Source of the DNA: Branchiostoma floridae
Taxonomy: Eukaryota; Chordata; Leptocardii; Amphioxiformes; Branchiostomatidae
Direction: 5' to 3'
NCBI RefSeq assembly: GCF_000003815.2
Contig: NC_049997.1
Coordinates: forward strand, 17,072,984 to 17,116,508
Length of the DNA stretch: 43,525 nt
The notes under the pieces are model-generated. The model was given only the letters and a program-made list of their open reading frames with translations, ran no database searches and was not told the origin of the DNA. Position 1 is the stretch's first letter. Every line of letters begins with the position of its first letter. The translations under genes and the position numbers were made by a program. Shown here piece by piece: positions 42,901 to 43,525 of the stretch.

Positions 42901-43525
42901 TCTCGGTCATCATAAACAGATTTGGTCTTGGGCAAATCGTACAACCGACGAAAAGCTATCTAAAATACTTAGATACTGTTTCCTCAGTGACAGATCAGAT
43001 TTCTGCCGTAAATTTCTTATATCATTTAATGAAGGCTATGATAATGTCAGACGTGCTTTTGGAGAGTCACTTATTGCATCCAAAAAAGAAAGAAAGCTAG
43101 TCAAAAAGTATAAAATTGAAAATGTCATCCCCCAATTGTTCGCTTTTTATAATGCGAGCGACTTCGTCCAAGACGTCACTGGGAATCCCTTTGTTGAGTT
43201 AGATTGTGTACTGGGGAGCTCTCTCATGATTGACGTTTTAAAGTGTCCGACTTGTCGTTCAGTCGAATCTATTTTAACTTGTGGGACCTCCTTCCCTGTC
43301 GCTCTGTGGTACTGGAACGTACTACAAAAACTGTTAACATATGCCGACTGTTCTCTGGATCATGATGGACTAAATATTACATGCTTTACCGACTTTATGG
43401 AAACTTTAGACATGTTTCTGGAGAAAGACAGATTCATTAAAATGGCATCAAAACGACACGAAAACAAGTTCCTTGGGCAACCTATTTCTGACAGAGGAGA
43501 GAATTTCCGCTTTGTGCGAAGAGAA
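36791..43525 (+). CDS. CARD-transmembrane-NB-ARC protein with Cys-rich C-terminal region, 3'-partial
   Basis: Four exons give 1307 residues, open to the window edge. CARD-like death fold at 1-100 (exons 1 and 2); Arg/Lys-rich linker; membrane helix about 124-143; NB-ARC from about 166: VGRE 166-169, P-loop GLGGVGKTS 189-197, Walker B ILVADE 270-275, HVLLTSN 297-303, HPLAL 355-359. Then about 900 residues of helical sequence, with three Cys repeats at 763-855 and a CPTCR-type motif near the end. No LRR, WD40 or TPR pattern is obvious. NB-ARC/CARD proteins are ATP-driven signalling platforms (Apaf-1, NLR-like); that role here is inferred. The paralogue suggests about 40 residues lie beyond the window. 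Confidence 0.82.
37321..37476 (+). CDS. Exon 2: second half of CARD and basic linker
   Basis: Acceptor gccccaatag, donor gtgtgt. It encodes D-LPYDGFDDFVQSLQEVPYD, then HLVQQLLETRARLQTAVEKG and a basic RRGLGRRKQG. FDDFVQSLxExxxDHLVxxLL matches the last CARD helices. Same length as in the - copy. Confidence 0.87.
37477..38352 (+). other. Intron 2 of the + copy
   Basis: An 876 bp intron. Its first part (to about 37800) is the inverse of 35460-35815 in the other arm, showing the duplication covered introns. The remainder is AT-rich with no named feature. It contains a local duplication of cacataccttgatg (37678 and 37692). Confidence 0.65.
38353..38460 (+). CDS. Exon 3: single membrane helix
   Basis: Acceptor gtgttttacag, donor gtgagt. 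It encodes EVKGITINKIFAVGIFLTRL, then TVCIWLFAVQNGTRIH. The helix is about IFAVG to LFAV with one internal Arg. Basic residues before it and an NGT sequon right after it suggest the N-terminal side faces the cytosol. Confidence 0.85.
38486..38688 (+). mobile_element. MITE family R4, copy 3 (best preserved)
   Basis: A 203 bp element starting TACAGTCAAACCTGC and ending GCAGATTTGACTGTA, with TA at both ends. It has paired inner blocks such as ggtcaccggggggaccgga. It fits a Tc1/mariner-like MITE. It sits in intron 3 and is absent from the short intron of the - copy. Confidence 0.75.
38689..40055 (+). other. Rest of intron 3, no gene seen
   Basis: AT-rich intron with a T-run at about 38988-38998 and four copies of the palindrome taccggta (near 39051, 39069, 39690 and 39908). 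No exon, ORF or transposon end is recognised. Confidence 0.55.
40056..43525 (+). CDS. Exon 4: NB-ARC and long Cys-rich helical region, runs off the window
   Basis: Acceptor ctattacag. The frame has no stop for 3470 nt (1156 codons). It starts E-TPLLTVFPRRLKTFVGREG, then the P-loop KGLGGVGKTSLAVEYGHRR. The last residues are GENFRFVRRE. NxS/T sequons are scattered through it. It is one very long exon, unlike the small exons before it, and has the same organisation in the - copy. Confidence 0.9.
41891..42169 (+). other. Three tandem Cys repeats within exon 4
   Basis: Three units of about 30 residues follow C-x(3)-KC-x(11-13)-CC-x(7)-Y: CENIKC...CCLLRMVQSYM, CDKVKC...CCEIKELQSYM and CNNVKC...CCILINESRQLL. 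Each unit has the same four-Cys layout and all are kept in the - copy. Not a motif I can name; zinc binding or disulphides are both possible. Confidence 0.75.

Overview
This is a eukaryotic, intron-rich window, most likely from a cephalochordate (amphioxus, Branchiostoma-like). I infer that from three things: a deuterostome-type gp210/NUP210 gene with many short exons, dense SINE/MITE-type repeats in its introns, and a CARD plus NB-ARC gene of the kind expanded in amphioxus. The species call is an inference. No bacterial-type operons, rRNA or CRISPR were seen.

Region 1 (1-29317, + strand) is the 3' three quarters of a nuclear pore membrane glycoprotein 210 gene (NUP210/gp210). I could chain 29 exons with consistent splice phase (195 to 29317), giving 1397 residues plus a stop. 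The 5' end lies outside the window. The exons encode the lumenal Ig-like (BIG2-type) repeats, one transmembrane helix (exon 21607-21726) and a Ser/Pro-rich cytoplasmic tail (28409-28522, 29187-29317). The introns hold a tRNA-type SINE, several MITE families, a tandemly duplicated exon tail and minisatellites. The last intron (6.7 kb) is almost filled by a roughly 6 kb composite terminal-inverted-repeat element with a second transposon nested in it. It separates the membrane helix from the tail. Two assembly gaps (N runs) lie in introns.

Region 2 (29318-31138) is intergenic. It carries an unusual pair of interlocking inverted repeats flanked by a 10-bp direct repeat.

Region 3 (31139-43525) is a head-to-head inverted duplication of one gene. 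The + copy (36791 to beyond the window end) looks intact. It has a CARD split over two exons, a single membrane-helix exon, then one very long exon with an NB-ARC P-loop ATPase and a long unrecognised helical, Cys-rich C-terminal region. The - copy (35976 down to 31139) keeps the second CARD exon, the membrane exon and the long exon. It has lost exon 1 and the promoter, has 206 bp of coding sequence replaced by 255 bp of foreign DNA, and has one nonsense codon, so I call it a pseudogene. The spacer between the arms holds the promoter of the + copy, with a consensus NF-kappaB site 68 bp before the ATG.

The two loci are not functionally linked as far as the sequence shows: a housekeeping nuclear-pore gene sits next to a duplicated innate-immunity-like NB-ARC locus. 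The most novel item is the CARD-TM-NB-ARC-Cys-repeat architecture.
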